NCBI RefSeq assembly: GCF_001500065.1
Contig: NZ_LQIN01000048.1
Span: forward strand, 124,001 to 188,000
DNA: 64,000 nt
Direction of reading: 5' to 3'
From: Mycobacterium sp. IS-3022
GTDB lineage: Bacteria > Actinomycetota > Actinomycetes > Mycobacteriales > Mycobacteriaceae
A model generated the notes under the pieces. That model was given only the letters and a program-made list of their open reading frames with translations. It had not been told where the DNA came from and did not search any database. Shown piece by piece: positions 1 through 7,732 of the stretch. The position numbers and the translations under genes were made by a program. The first letter of the stretch is position 1; each line of letters begins with the position of its first letter.

Positions 1-275
1 TCGGTTTCCCACGGGCCCACGGTGAATTCGGCGATGCGATGCGCCTCCAACACACGCTGGCCCTGGGGATCGCCTTCCCCCATCACGCCGAACGGGCGAC
101 TCTGCGCGGTCGCATAGTCGCCGGTGTCCAGCAAGGACGCCACCACACCGTCCCCATCCGCCGCATCCGATGCCTTCACGGCTTCTCCAGGTGTCGTCGA
201 CGAACACCCTGCAACCGCGATGACGCACCCGACTGCTACCGCCAGTCGACCCGAACCAACCACTGGTCGCCGCAC
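1..275 (-). CDS. DUF7373-like lipoprotein, N-terminal part (runs off window)
   Basis: The first 91 codons of a minus-strand gene read into the window edge. A GTG start follows a GAGGAGGG Shine-Dalgarno. The protein opens with RRP, a hydrophobic stretch and the lipobox AVAGC, so it should be exported and lipid-anchored. The mature part (DTGDYATAQSRPFG, then RIAEFTVGPWE) aligns with the start of the complete lipoprotein encoded near 24 kb (LDPGRFPTTPRQPLG, then RLANYVVGPWE), which makes the two paralogues. I associate this family with the mycobacterial DUF7373 lipoproteins; the name is from memory and no function is known. It lies 116 bases downstream of eccD1 on the same strand, so co-transcription is possible. 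The C-terminus is not visible. Confidence 0.8.
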   Translation of the reverse strand, partial: MRRPVVGSGRLAVAVGCVIAVAGCSSTTPGEAVKASDAADGDGVVASLLDTGDYATAQSRPFGVMGEGDPQGQRVLEAHRIAEFTVGPWET

Positions 276-391
276 CGCCCTCCTCTCCTGCTTCCACCCG
301 TCAGTAGATCGCACCGAGTCGCGGCCATGCCGGCCCTCGTGGTCACTAGCTCCGCACTCGAGGCACACCGCAACATGTCGCACGGCGAGAC

Positions 392-1918
392 CTAGAACCG
401 CAGGTTGCGCAAAACGTCATAGACGCTGGCGATCCACAGCAGCATCGGGATCACGGCGGCGATCGCGGCACCGTCGAGCAGTTCGAGGATGCGCTTGGTT
501 ACCGGTGAGACCCGGCGCACCCCCGCGGTGGCCCCGACGATGATCAGCGCGATGATCGCTGCCGCCACGTACCCCGCTAGCACCAGCCACGCCGAGTCCG
601 GGTACCAGAGACAGAGCCGAATCATCACGCCGGTCGGAATGAGGACGACCGAGCCCAGGAGCGCCCACGCACACCACCGCTCGGCGTAAAGCCGAGAACG
701 GAAAGCGCAAATCGCGGTGACGAGACCCGCGACCATCATGCTGTGCACGAAGAAATGTCCCTGCACCACAACGGCGATGGCGCCGACGGACAACACCAGC
801 GCTCCGGCCGTGACGAACCCGATCAGCAGGCGCTTGGCCAACTGGCTGCGCTCGTGCAGGCGCGCCGCGGAATCCGGTACGGAGGCGATGATGGCCTGCC
901 AGGTCGGTGACTCCTCATCCGTCCCAGAGGTTGTCACCGGATCCAGCAGTTCGTCGTTGGAAACCGTCTCGCCCGGCGCCGGAATGGGCGGCAGCGCGAT
1001 CCGGGCCACCGCGACCGTGAGCTTCGCCGCGTTGGTGACGACGATGAGGCCGAACGCGATCGCACCCGTCGGCACCCAGTACTGCCATCCGTAGCCGTAG
1101 GCGATCGCCGCGGCCGTCGCCGCGACCGCTGTGACCGCAGTGAAGGAGGCGAACTCCGCTCGCCGGCGAGGTCCGCCGCGTGTCGCCAACGTCAACAGCA
1201 GCACAACGGCGGCCGCACCCGCGATCTGCGGTGCCCCAAGCGAATCGACCCCGCGGGGTAACGGCACGGCCAGCGCAACCGCACCGGCGAGTGTCGGTAT
1301 CGACGCCGCCAGCAGGCTTTCCGACATGTCGAGGTTCTGGTAGCGGTTGGTAGCCAGCGCGCTGCCGACGAGCAGACCCAAACCCAGCACGCCGAGGGCG
1401 GCCGACCACCACCAGTCATGGCCTGCCCGCGTCCACGCCACCAGCGCCATCACCGTCACGACGAGCGCCACCAGCGGGATGGCAACGCCGACAAAGCGAT
1501 TCAGCGCGGTCCGGTCGAACTCCGGTGACTCGTCGAGCACTGCGATGGCGTCGATGACATCCTCGACAAGGGGGCGGTACCGCTCGGTGCGGCTCACCGA
1601 GACCAGGGTCAGCAGCGACCCGTCGACGACCCCTGCGTCGTCCAAGGACTCGTTGAATTTCAACGGCGGGGCACCGGGCCTGGCGAACGCCCACACGCCC
1701 TGCGCCGAGAAATCGAATCCGGCGAGTACGTCTTTCGGTGTGTCCTCGAGGAGTTCGGCCAGCACCGACACGGTCTCGTCGATGTAGGTCTCGATCGGCG
1801 CCGCCGCGGGCAGCACCAGATCGGTCATCCGCCTGCCGGTGAGGATCGTGACCCGCGTGGTCGACGGCCGGCCGGGCGTGACGCTCGACGTGGATGCTGC
1901 TGCTGCGGTGGAGGTCAA
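392..1918 (-). CDS. eccD1: ESX-1 membrane channel subunit EccD1
   Basis: EccD forms the membrane vestibule of the type VII secretion pore. The protein has 508 residues. Residues about 20-105 are the cytosolic ubiquitin-like (YukD) domain with TTRVTILTGRRMTDLVLP, followed by the conserved linker RTERYRPLVEDVIDAIAVLD. About eleven hydrophobic membrane segments follow between residues 140 and 505. Length and sequence match mycobacterial EccD1 closely. The start is a TTG that overlaps the espI stop in a TTGA junction, which implies translational coupling. The next in-frame Met (residue 31) would cut into the ubiquitin fold, so TTG is preferred. It is the last recognised ESX-1 gene on this side; espJ, espK, espB, eccE1 and mycP1 are not in the window. 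Confidence 0.96.
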   Translation of the reverse strand: MTSTAAAASTSSVTPGRPSTTRVTILTGRRMTDLVLPAAAPIETYIDETVSVLAELLEDTPKDVLAGFDFSAQGVWAFARPGAPPLKFNESLDDAGVVDGSLLTLVSVSRTERYRPLVEDVIDAIAVLDESPEFDRTALNRFVGVAIPLVALVVTVMALVAWTRAGHDWWWSAALGVLGLGLLVGSALATNRYQNLDMSESLLAASIPTLAGAVALAVPLPRGVDSLGAPQIAGAAAVVLLLTLATRGGPRRRAEFASFTAVTAVAATAAAIAYGYGWQYWVPTGAIAFGLIVVTNAAKLTVAVARIALPPIPAPGETVSNDELLDPVTTSGTDEESPTWQAIIASVPDSAARLHERSQLAKRLLIGFVTAGALVLSVGAIAVVVQGHFFVHSMMVAGLVTAICAFRSRLYAERWCAWALLGSVVLIPTGVMIRLCLWYPDSAWLVLAGYVAAAIIALIIVGATAGVRRVSPVTKRILELLDGAAIAAVIPMLLWIASVYDVLRNLRF

Positions 1919-3342
1919 CGCCGTTCGAGCCTGTCGAAGTCGTCGGACAGGGCGGCCGCCAGCTCGACGACCCGGCGCCGGAACGTCTTACCCAACAGGT
2001 CGAGTTGGATCTCGGTGCCCGCAGCGATGTGCTTGTCGAACGGCAGGACGATGACCCGGCCCGGCGGGACATGGCGCTCGAACTGCGCGACCAGATCTTC
2101 GACGTCGATGTTCGGCTTGCCCGGGACGACGTGGTTGATCACTACGCACGAGCGGCCGAGCAGATCCTGATACCCGTTCTGGCGCAACCAATCCATCGTC
2201 ATCGCCGCCTGTCGGGCACCATCGATCGACGCACTGGCAACAATCACCAGACCCGATACCGTGGACAGGACGCCGCGGGCCGCGGGCTGGAACAGCCCGG
2301 CGCCGCAGTCGGCGAGCACGAGGTTGTAGTAGCGCGACACGATGCCCGTCACGCCCTTCCAGTCCTCGTCGTTGAATTCGCGACGGGCGCCGCTGTATTC
2401 CTCGCTCGACAGCACTTCGAGGTTCGCGCCGTTCATGCTGGTGTACGCGCGAATGTCGTTGTATCGCGCCAGTTCCTTGTCGGCGAGCAGATCGGCGACG
2501 GTGGCGGCGGACTGGCGTCCCGCCCGGTCACCGAGGTTGCCGCCGTCGGGGTCGGCGTCGATGGCCAGGATTCGGTCACCGCGCACCTTGCTCAACGCCG
2601 ATCCGAGTGCGACGGTGACCGCGGTCTTGCCGACGCCGCCCTTGAGTCCGAAGATGCCGATCTGGTAGGAGTCGCGGGCGTTGCGGCGGATCCGGGTGTG
2701 CAGGTCCATCTCGTAGAGCTCATCGGACGACAGCCCGAGGTTGATCCGGGTCAGCAGGTACAGCAGATGCCGCCAGCCCCGCTGCGACGGCATCTTCACC
2801 GCGGACTTGACCCCGACGTGGGACAGGGCGTCGATCGCGCGGTGATTGCCGATCGTGGCCGCCGATGTCTGTGCCGGCGCGGCGCTACCGAAGGCGCCGT
2901 TCTTGTCGGCCTGCACTTCGGCGAAGTGCTGGCTCGGGGCGGGGGAAGGCGCGTGCCGCGGTGCCGGCGCCGGCGCGGGCCGGGGCTGTTCGTATCGAGC
3001 ACCGGCGGGCATGTTGTGGGCCTGCGGCGTGCGCATCATCCCGTTCGCAGGAAGCTGCGGCGCTGTTGAACGCGCGGGCGGCATCTGCGTGGTGACCTCG
3101 GTCTGCCCGGGCGGGGGCGCCGGCGCAGGCTTGGTTTGGCCGACAGGCATCGTGGGCGATGTCAGCTCGCTGTTGCCCTGGCCGGTGGGCATGGGCGGTG
3201 GGGCCTCGCCGTGCTTCGGTCCGTTCGGCGTGGGCTTGCCCTCGGAGGCCGCGACGACGTCGCGGTCCACCGTCACGGTGTCCTCTTCGGTCGTGGTCGC
3301 GGCGTCCGCGGAATGGAAGAGCCGGTCATAGTCTGCCGACAT
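1915..3342 (-). CDS. espI: ESX-1 ParA/MinD-like ATPase EspI
   Basis: The protein has 475 residues in two parts. Residues 1-160 are a low-complexity Pro/Ala/Met-rich region (PPPMPTGQG, PAPAPPPGQ). Residues about 180-475 are a SIMIBI/MinD-type ATPase with the deviant Walker A GLKGGVGKT near residue 230 and LAIDADPDGGNLG after it. In M. tuberculosis EspI is linked to shutting down ESX-1 when ATP is low; that role is transferred by homology. It is shorter than the tuberculosis protein (about 666 residues), mainly in the proline-rich arm. Start: ATG behind a GAGAGG element. Its stop overlaps the eccD1 start. A second, related ATPase lies at the far end of the locus (15.1-16.5 kb). Confidence 0.93.
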   Translation of the reverse strand: MSADYDRLFHSADAATTTEEDTVTVDRDVVAASEGKPTPNGPKHGEAPPPMPTGQGNSELTSPTMPVGQTKPAPAPPPGQTEVTTQMPPARSTAPQLPANGMMRTPQAHNMPAGARYEQPRPAPAPAPRHAPSPAPSQHFAEVQADKNGAFGSAAPAQTSAATIGNHRAIDALSHVGVKSAVKMPSQRGWRHLLYLLTRINLGLSSDELYEMDLHTRIRRNARDSYQIGIFGLKGGVGKTAVTVALGSALSKVRGDRILAIDADPDGGNLGDRAGRQSAATVADLLADKELARYNDIRAYTSMNGANLEVLSSEEYSGARREFNDEDWKGVTGIVSRYYNLVLADCGAGLFQPAARGVLSTVSGLVIVASASIDGARQAAMTMDWLRQNGYQDLLGRSCVVINHVVPGKPNIDVEDLVAQFERHVPPGRVIVLPFDKHIAAGTEIQLDLLGKTFRRRVVELAAALSDDFDRLERR

Positions 3343-3381
3343 GGGTGCCTCTCATTACTGAATGTTGCACCGGGCGCACGA

Positions 3382-3417
3382 GGTGGGCGAGCATCGTCGT
3401 CGAGCTACCCGCCCACC
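3382..3417 (-). terminator. Hairpin between esxA and espI
   Basis: A perfect 8-bp inverted repeat (GGTGGGCG / CGCCCACC) encloses a 20-base loop that can pair further (AGC/GCT). It lies in the 90-base gap after esxA and before espI. There is no U-tract, so this may be an attenuator or an mRNA-end stabiliser that lets the abundant esxBA message stop or be processed before espI-eccD1. Function is inferred from position only. Confidence 0.45.
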
Positions 3418-3432
3418 AGCGTGCGTAGCCGG

Positions 3433-3720
3433 CTAGTGGAACGAGTTCGCGATGCCGGTGTTGATGTTCCCCATGTGGTGGCCCGTATCGCGCACGGTTG
3501 CCGCAAGGCTCCTCAGCGCCTGATTCAATTCGTTCGCGTTGACATCCCAACGGGTCTGGGCCTCCTGCCACGACATCGAGGCATCGCCTTCCCACTGGCC
3601 GGCGAGCCGGGACAAAGACTCCCTGCCCTCCTCGAGCAGACCTTGGGTCTGCACCACGGAACCGTCCAAATCGCTGGCGCCGCCTTCGATTGCACCGAAG
3701 TTGTATACGAGTTCTGGCAC
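3433..3720 (-). CDS. esxA: ESX-1 secreted protein EsxA (ESAT-6 family)
   Basis: A 95-residue WXG100 protein, the usual length for ESAT-6. It should form a helix-turn-helix hairpin and be secreted as a heterodimer with EsxB. The WXG turn is present as QWEGDAS near residue 43, and the second helix contains TRWDVNANELNQALRSL. The N-terminus (MPELVYNFGAIEG) is ESAT-6-like. The start is GTG, supported by AAAGGAAAC upstream. It lies 28 bases after esxB, the classical esxB-esxA pair. Identity as EsxA is firm because of the full neighbourhood PE35-PPE68-esxB-esxA-espI-eccD1. Confidence 0.95.
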   Translation of the reverse strand: MPELVYNFGAIEGGASDLDGSVVQTQGLLEEGRESLSRLAGQWEGDASMSWQEAQTRWDVNANELNQALRSLAATVRDTGHHMGNINTGIANSFH

Positions 3721-3748
3721 GTTGTTTCCTTTCTAGAAAGTGCTTGGG

Positions 3749-4057
3749 TCAGCCGCCGAGCTGCATCTGATGAGCGAGGGCTTCGCTGCCATCGATATCG
3801 GCAGTGTCGTACTGGAGACCGCCCTGCTGCACGTTTTGCGAGATCTCCGTGAGGAGCTGTGTCTGCTGCCGCGCAGCCTCTTCGAAGCGCGTCAGCGCCT
3901 GCTGTGCTGCGGTGCCGGCCAGCCCCTGCAGAGACGCCGCCAAGCCCGCCGCTGTCGTGCCGACGTGGTTCATGACTGCCGTGAGCTCGCCGGCGATGCG
4001 ATCGAAATTGCCAGCCTCCGTCTGCATTGCTGCAGATTCGGTCCTTAATGGATCCAT
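3749..4057 (-). CDS. esxB: ESX-1 secreted protein EsxB (CFP-10 family), WXG motif altered
   Basis: A 102-residue CFP-10 homologue: EAGNFDRIAGEL near the start, then AGTAAQQALTRFEEAARQQ and EISQNVQQGGLQYDTAD. The C-terminal YxxxD secretion signal (YDTAD) that EccCb1 recognises is intact. At the hairpin turn, where CFP-10 has QWRG, this protein reads SLQG, so the tryptophan of WXG is replaced by leucine while the glycine is kept. I recall that the smegmatis orthologue also lacks the Trp, so this looks like a lineage trait and not a broken gene. An internal Met at residue 11 is a possible alternative start, but the longer form fits the family. Confidence 0.94.
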   Translation of the reverse strand: MDPLRTESAAMQTEAGNFDRIAGELTAVMNHVGTTAAGLAASLQGLAGTAAQQALTRFEEAARQQTQLLTEISQNVQQGGLQYDTADIDGSEALAHQMQLGG

Positions 4058-4145
4058 GCTGCCTGCCTAACTGTTCTTCACCTGTTCCCACCACGGCAGT
4101 GGTGAGCCTTCCGGCCGGGTGGCCGGGAAGTCCGATCTGTGACTG

Positions 4146-5474
4146 TTACCAGTCGTCCTCTTCGTCCTCGTCGAGTTGTTGCGGGAGCGGCGACGGGGCG
4201 GTCCGCCCCGACTTGGAGCCACCGCCTTTCGAGCGCTGCCCCAGCATCCCCATCGGACCGCCGGTGCCCATCCCCGCACCTACCGGAGCCAGCCCCGCAG
4301 CGGCCGCGCCCGCAGCGGCCCCCGGCGAAACGGATACCGGAGATCCGTCCTGCAGACCGATGAGGTTGGCCATCAACGGCGTACGGATCGCTGTCCCGCC
4401 GGCTCCGGGCAGCGAGGCGGCTCGGACCAGTCCAGCCCCCGACGTCGGGCCGTTTCCACCGATTGCGGGGTGATTGGAAAACGGCGAAGCACCGATCAGG
4501 CCGACTTGAGCCCCCTTGCTCCCATTCATGCCGCTCATCTGGCCGAACAGCGATGACACCTGCTGCAGCGGTTGCGTCAGTTGCTGAAACGGCTGCGTCA
4601 CACCCTGCATCAACTGCTGCGGTAGCTGCCCGAGCGAGGAGCCCATCTGCGTCGCCATCTGAACGCCCTGCTGCATTCCCTGCTGGACCATCTGATCCTG
4701 CAGCCGGCCGGACGACGAGAAGTCGCCCGCCCGCTTTGCGTCCGAACTGGCATGCGCCACACCTTGATTGGCGGCCGACGCGGCGCGCCCGGTCTGAAGG
4801 GCGACCGAGCGCGCTTTTCCCTCGGCGCTGACCTTGGTGAACGTGGCATTCCGCATCATCGCCGTCGGGGCCATCGCTGCGGCGTTGCTCAGCGCAACGC
4901 CCGTCGCGGCTTCGGCCACGCCGGGAATCACGATGGGCTTCGGCATCACGATGGGCTCGAACGTCGTGTTGACCACCGTCTCGGCCTGATAGGCATCCAT
5001 CACCGCGGCGGCCTGATCCCACATCCGGATGTAGTCGAGTTCGTTCAGCGTGATCGGCAGCCGGTTGATCTCGAGGAAGTTGGTGGCCTCTAACACCGCG
5101 TGGGTGATGTGGTTCAGTTCGATCTCGACCAGCGGCGGCGTCGTTGCCATCGCGGCGGTGTACGCCGTCGCCTGCGCCGCCGCCTGCAGCGAACGCTTCA
5201 TCGCCTGCAGCGACAGCATCCGTAGCCATATCACCATCGGAAGGGTTGCTGAAACCGCGCGTTCACTTGCCGTTCCCGTCCACGCCGACGCCAGAGACGA
5301 CATACTCCCGGCCAATTCGTCGGCCTGCGCCTCCAACGAGATGGCAAGCGCTTCCCAACCCGCTGCAGCCTGCAGCATCGGCGCCGCGCCCGCCCCGAAC
5401 ATCAACCTCGATGTGTTGACCTCCGGGGGCAGGGCCGCCCAGATGGGCGGGACCAATACGGGAACTGTAGCCAT
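4146..5474 (-). CDS. PPE-family ESX-1 substrate PPE68
   Basis: A 442-residue PPE protein. The first 180 residues are the conserved PPE domain: PPE at residues 16-18 (ALPPEVNTSRLMFG), AGWEALAISL, and the WxG-like AWTG near residue 67. The rest is Gln/Met- and Gly/Ala-rich (QQGMQQGVQMATQ) and ends in an acidic tail LDEDEEDDW. The start shown gives the canonical PPE N-terminus; the frame is open for 105 codons upstream but that stretch has no PPE features and overlaps PE35. PPE68 pairs with PE35, whose gene ends 31 bases upstream, and is an EspG1-chaperoned substrate in other mycobacteria. It is longer than the tuberculosis protein (about 368 residues), mostly in the C-terminal region. Confidence 0.93.
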   Translation of the reverse strand: MATVPVLVPPIWAALPPEVNTSRLMFGAGAAPMLQAAAGWEALAISLEAQADELAGSMSSLASAWTGTASERAVSATLPMVIWLRMLSLQAMKRSLQAAAQATAYTAAMATTPPLVEIELNHITHAVLEATNFLEINRLPITLNELDYIRMWDQAAAVMDAYQAETVVNTTFEPIVMPKPIVIPGVAEAATGVALSNAAAMAPTAMMRNATFTKVSAEGKARSVALQTGRAASAANQGVAHASSDAKRAGDFSSSGRLQDQMVQQGMQQGVQMATQMGSSLGQLPQQLMQGVTQPFQQLTQPLQQVSSLFGQMSGMNGSKGAQVGLIGASPFSNHPAIGGNGPTSGAGLVRAASLPGAGGTAIRTPLMANLIGLQDGSPVSVSPGAAAGAAAAGLAPVGAGMGTGGPMGMLGQRSKGGGSKSGRTAPSPLPQQLDEDEEDDW

Positions 5475-5505
5475 ATCGATGAAATGGGTAGTCGACCTGA
5501 ATTGG

Positions 5506-5802
5506 TTAGACCAGACCGGCGGCGTTGGCGGCGTCGACCGCCTCGTAGGTGCCCGCGGCCTGAACGTATGCGGCGCCAGCGCGCGACAGCTCTTCCTGGG
5601 CCAGCGTGTTGATCCCGAGAGTCTGCACGCCCTCGGCAGCGAACGCCGCCACGGCATGCACCGACACTTCCTCCGCCCCCGCCGGCACCAGCGCGGTGAC
5701 CTCTGCGGTCGCGGCAGTACCAGCCGCCAGTCCGCGGACACCGTTCGCGACGACCTGCGTACCGATGGCAGCGAGGGCGGGATTGACACTCAAAGGTTCC
5801 AT
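5506..5802 (-). CDS. PE-family protein PE35
   Basis: A 98-residue PE protein forming a two-helix hairpin that pairs with PPE68. It begins MEPLSVNPALAAIGTQV; the literal Pro-Glu at residues 8-9 is absent (NP instead), as in other PE35 proteins. LVPAGAEEVS marks the turn between helices. The C-terminal export signal is TYEAVD (YxxxD). Start: ATG with AAGGAGTAGGAG immediately upstream. It is the first gene of the PE35-PPE68-esxB-esxA unit and is separated from eccCb1 by 172 bases, so it probably has its own promoter. Confidence 0.93.
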   Translation of the reverse strand: MEPLSVNPALAAIGTQVVANGVRGLAAGTAATAEVTALVPAGAEEVSVHAVAAFAAEGVQTLGINTLAQEELSRAGAAYVQAAGTYEAVDAANAAGLV

Positions 5803-5974
5803 TTGCTCCTACTCCTTATTGCTGCGGAAACAATCGTCGTCGGGCTGCACCGCTGCGCGGCCTCTGCGGGCGTAGCTAAGTGGCACCGTCGGCGGTCCCC
5901 CGACCCCTTTGCTGGCGTCGTTTGCCAACTTTGCTGAACAGTATGGATAGATACTAACCGCCCCCCAATGGTGC
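5803..5974 (-). promoter_or_regulatory. Probable promoter region of PE35-PPE68-esxBA
   Basis: A 172-base gap between eccCb1 and PE35, the largest inside the secretion operon. On the minus strand it holds an AT-richer stretch (TTAGTATCTATCCATACTG, about 5940-5960) suited to a -10 element, and a strong Shine-Dalgarno next to PE35. No defined -35 could be assigned. Separate transcription of the substrate genes is inferred. Confidence 0.4.
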
Positions 5975-7732
5975 TCATGACACTTCTTCAGGGCCCCCCA
6001 CATAGGCCGCCTGGATCACCTCCCTGCCGTCGGGCGTGACGAGAAACGCCTGGCCAGGGGGCCGACGCTTGACGATGATCTCGCGCGAGGGGAAGTCCTG
6101 CTTCTCACCTGATAGGAACATCGTGGGGGTGCCCGCCCCGTGCACAACGCCTACGAACTTGTCCATGGTGGCCCGATGGGCCTGGCTCATCTGGCAGGTC
6201 GCGATGATGTGCAGACCGATATCTGCTGCGGCAGGTAGCAGCGGCGCAAGTGGTGCCATCGGCGGCAGCATGCCGCCGGCGGCCACGATCATGTGCCAAT
6301 CGTCGACCAGTAGCACCACGTCTGGCCCGGTCCACCACGACCGCGATCGCAGCTGAGCCGCCGTCAAGTCCGACGGCGGTAGCCGCTTCTTCAGGTTGAC
6401 GGCCAACGCTTTGATCGACTCTTCGAGTGTCGCATGATTCCGGTTGATGGCTCCGGCGGCGAGCAGATGGCTCTGGGGCACCGCATCAAGCAGGCCGGAC
6501 CGGTAGTCGGCGACCATGAATCGCACCTGATCGGGACTGTTGCGTGCGCAAATCGACCGCGCCAACGCATGCGCGATACGGGTCTTACCCGACTTCGCCG
6601 CCCCGAAGATGAGTTGGTGTGGTGTGTTGTACATGTGGTTGTAGGCCACGGTCAGGTCTGATTCGCGCACGCCAAGAGGAACCGTCCAGCGGGTCCGATA
6701 ATCCGCGTCCGGGCCCGGCGGTTGTGGGTCCAGCTCGTGAAGGTAGACGCGTTCTGGCAGCACCCGAACGCGCGGAGCCTCGTCGGTGTACCTTGCCGCT
6801 ACCTGCTGAACGGCGGTCGTCAGCGCAGGCACGAGCTCCTCCGCGCTGTGCACGCCGTCGAGCCTCGGGACCCCGATCATCAGGTGGTGCTTCTCCATCG
6901 AGATCGCCCGTCCGGGTCGGTTGGCCGGGATCTCGCGGGTGATGCGGTCGACCTGGGTCTCGTTCACGTCGCCGAGCCGGAACTCGACCTTGGTGCCCAG
7001 GTAGTCGCGGACGCGGGATCTGAGCTCTGTCCACCGCGGCGTTGATATCACCGTGTGGACGCCATAAGCCAATCCTTGGCCCGCGATGTCCTGCACGAGC
7101 GGCTCGAGGTCAGGGAATTCGCTGACGAACACGGTCCACCCATCGATCACCAGGAACACGTCACCGAACGGGTCCGCGGCCGCTGGGTGGGCCGGGTCGT
7201 CGCGCATCTGCCGGTACGCGGCCATCGAGCCGACGCGGTACTGCTTGAACAGCGCTTCCCGTTGGCGCAGAACGGCTTTCATCTCGGCGACGACGCGGTT
7301 GACGCGGTCGGGCTCCGACCGGGTCGCGACGCCACCGACGTGCGGCAGTTCCTCGAGGTACATCAGCCCGCCGCCGCCGAGGTCGACGCAGTAGAACTGC
7401 ACCTGCCGCGGCGTGTGGGACGCGGCCGCCGACAGGATCAGCGTCTGCAGGAAGGTGGACTTGCCGGTCTGCGGCGCCCCGCCGACCGCGATGTTGCCGC
7501 CGGCCGCCGACACGTCGATGCCCCACACCTCCTGGCGGTGCCGGCGCGGCTCGTCCATGATGCCGAGCCCGAAGCGCAGCGGCTGGCGCTGGTGGTCGTG
7601 CGCGATCAACTCGTTGACCGGAGTGGGATCGGCCAACGGCGGCAACCACATTCGATAGGCCCGGGTCTCGCCGGTGGTCAGCTGGTCGAGGACCACCTCG
7701 CGTAGCACGCGCTGCTCGGATTGGACGCTCAC
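5975..7732 (-). CDS. eccCb1: ESX-1 FtsK/SpoIIIE ATPase EccCb1
   Basis: The cytosolic half of the split EccC motor of ESX-1, 585 residues with two P-loop domains. The first Walker A is GAPQTGKST near residue 87 with VFLVIDGW as Walker B; the second is GAAKSGKTR near residue 377 with VVLLVDDW. The last domain binds the C-terminal signal of EsxB in tuberculosis. Start is GTG, overlapping the eccCa1 stop by four bases (GTGA). There is no membrane segment. The split EccCa/EccCb arrangement is specific to ESX-1; other ESX systems have a single EccC. Confidence 0.96.
   Translation of the reverse strand: MSVQSEQRVLREVVLDQLTTGETRAYRMWLPPLADPTPVNELIAHDHQRQPLRFGLGIMDEPRRHRQEVWGIDVSAAGGNIAVGGAPQTGKSTFLQTLILSAAASHTPRQVQFYCVDLGGGGLMYLEELPHVGGVATRSEPDRVNRVVAEMKAVLRQREALFKQYRVGSMAAYRQMRDDPAHPAAADPFGDVFLVIDGWTVFVSEFPDLEPLVQDIAGQGLAYGVHTVISTPRWTELRSRVRDYLGTKVEFRLGDVNETQVDRITREIPANRPGRAISMEKHHLMIGVPRLDGVHSAEELVPALTTAVQQVAARYTDEAPRVRVLPERVYLHELDPQPPGPDADYRTRWTVPLGVRESDLTVAYNHMYNTPHQLIFGAAKSGKTRIAHALARSICARNSPDQVRFMVADYRSGLLDAVPQSHLLAAGAINRNHATLEESIKALAVNLKKRLPPSDLTAAQLRSRSWWTGPDVVLLVDDWHMIVAAGGMLPPMAPLAPLLPAAADIGLHIIATCQMSQAHRATMDKFVGVVHGAGTPTMFLSGEKQDFPSREIIVKRRPPGQAFLVTPDGREVIQAAYVGGPEEVS

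Noticed and set aside
5475..5789. Longer PPE68 start giving a 547-residue protein
   Set aside because: The extra 105 codons overlap PE35 in another frame and read as Arg/Ser/Pro-rich shadow; the PPE family N-terminus begins at 5474.
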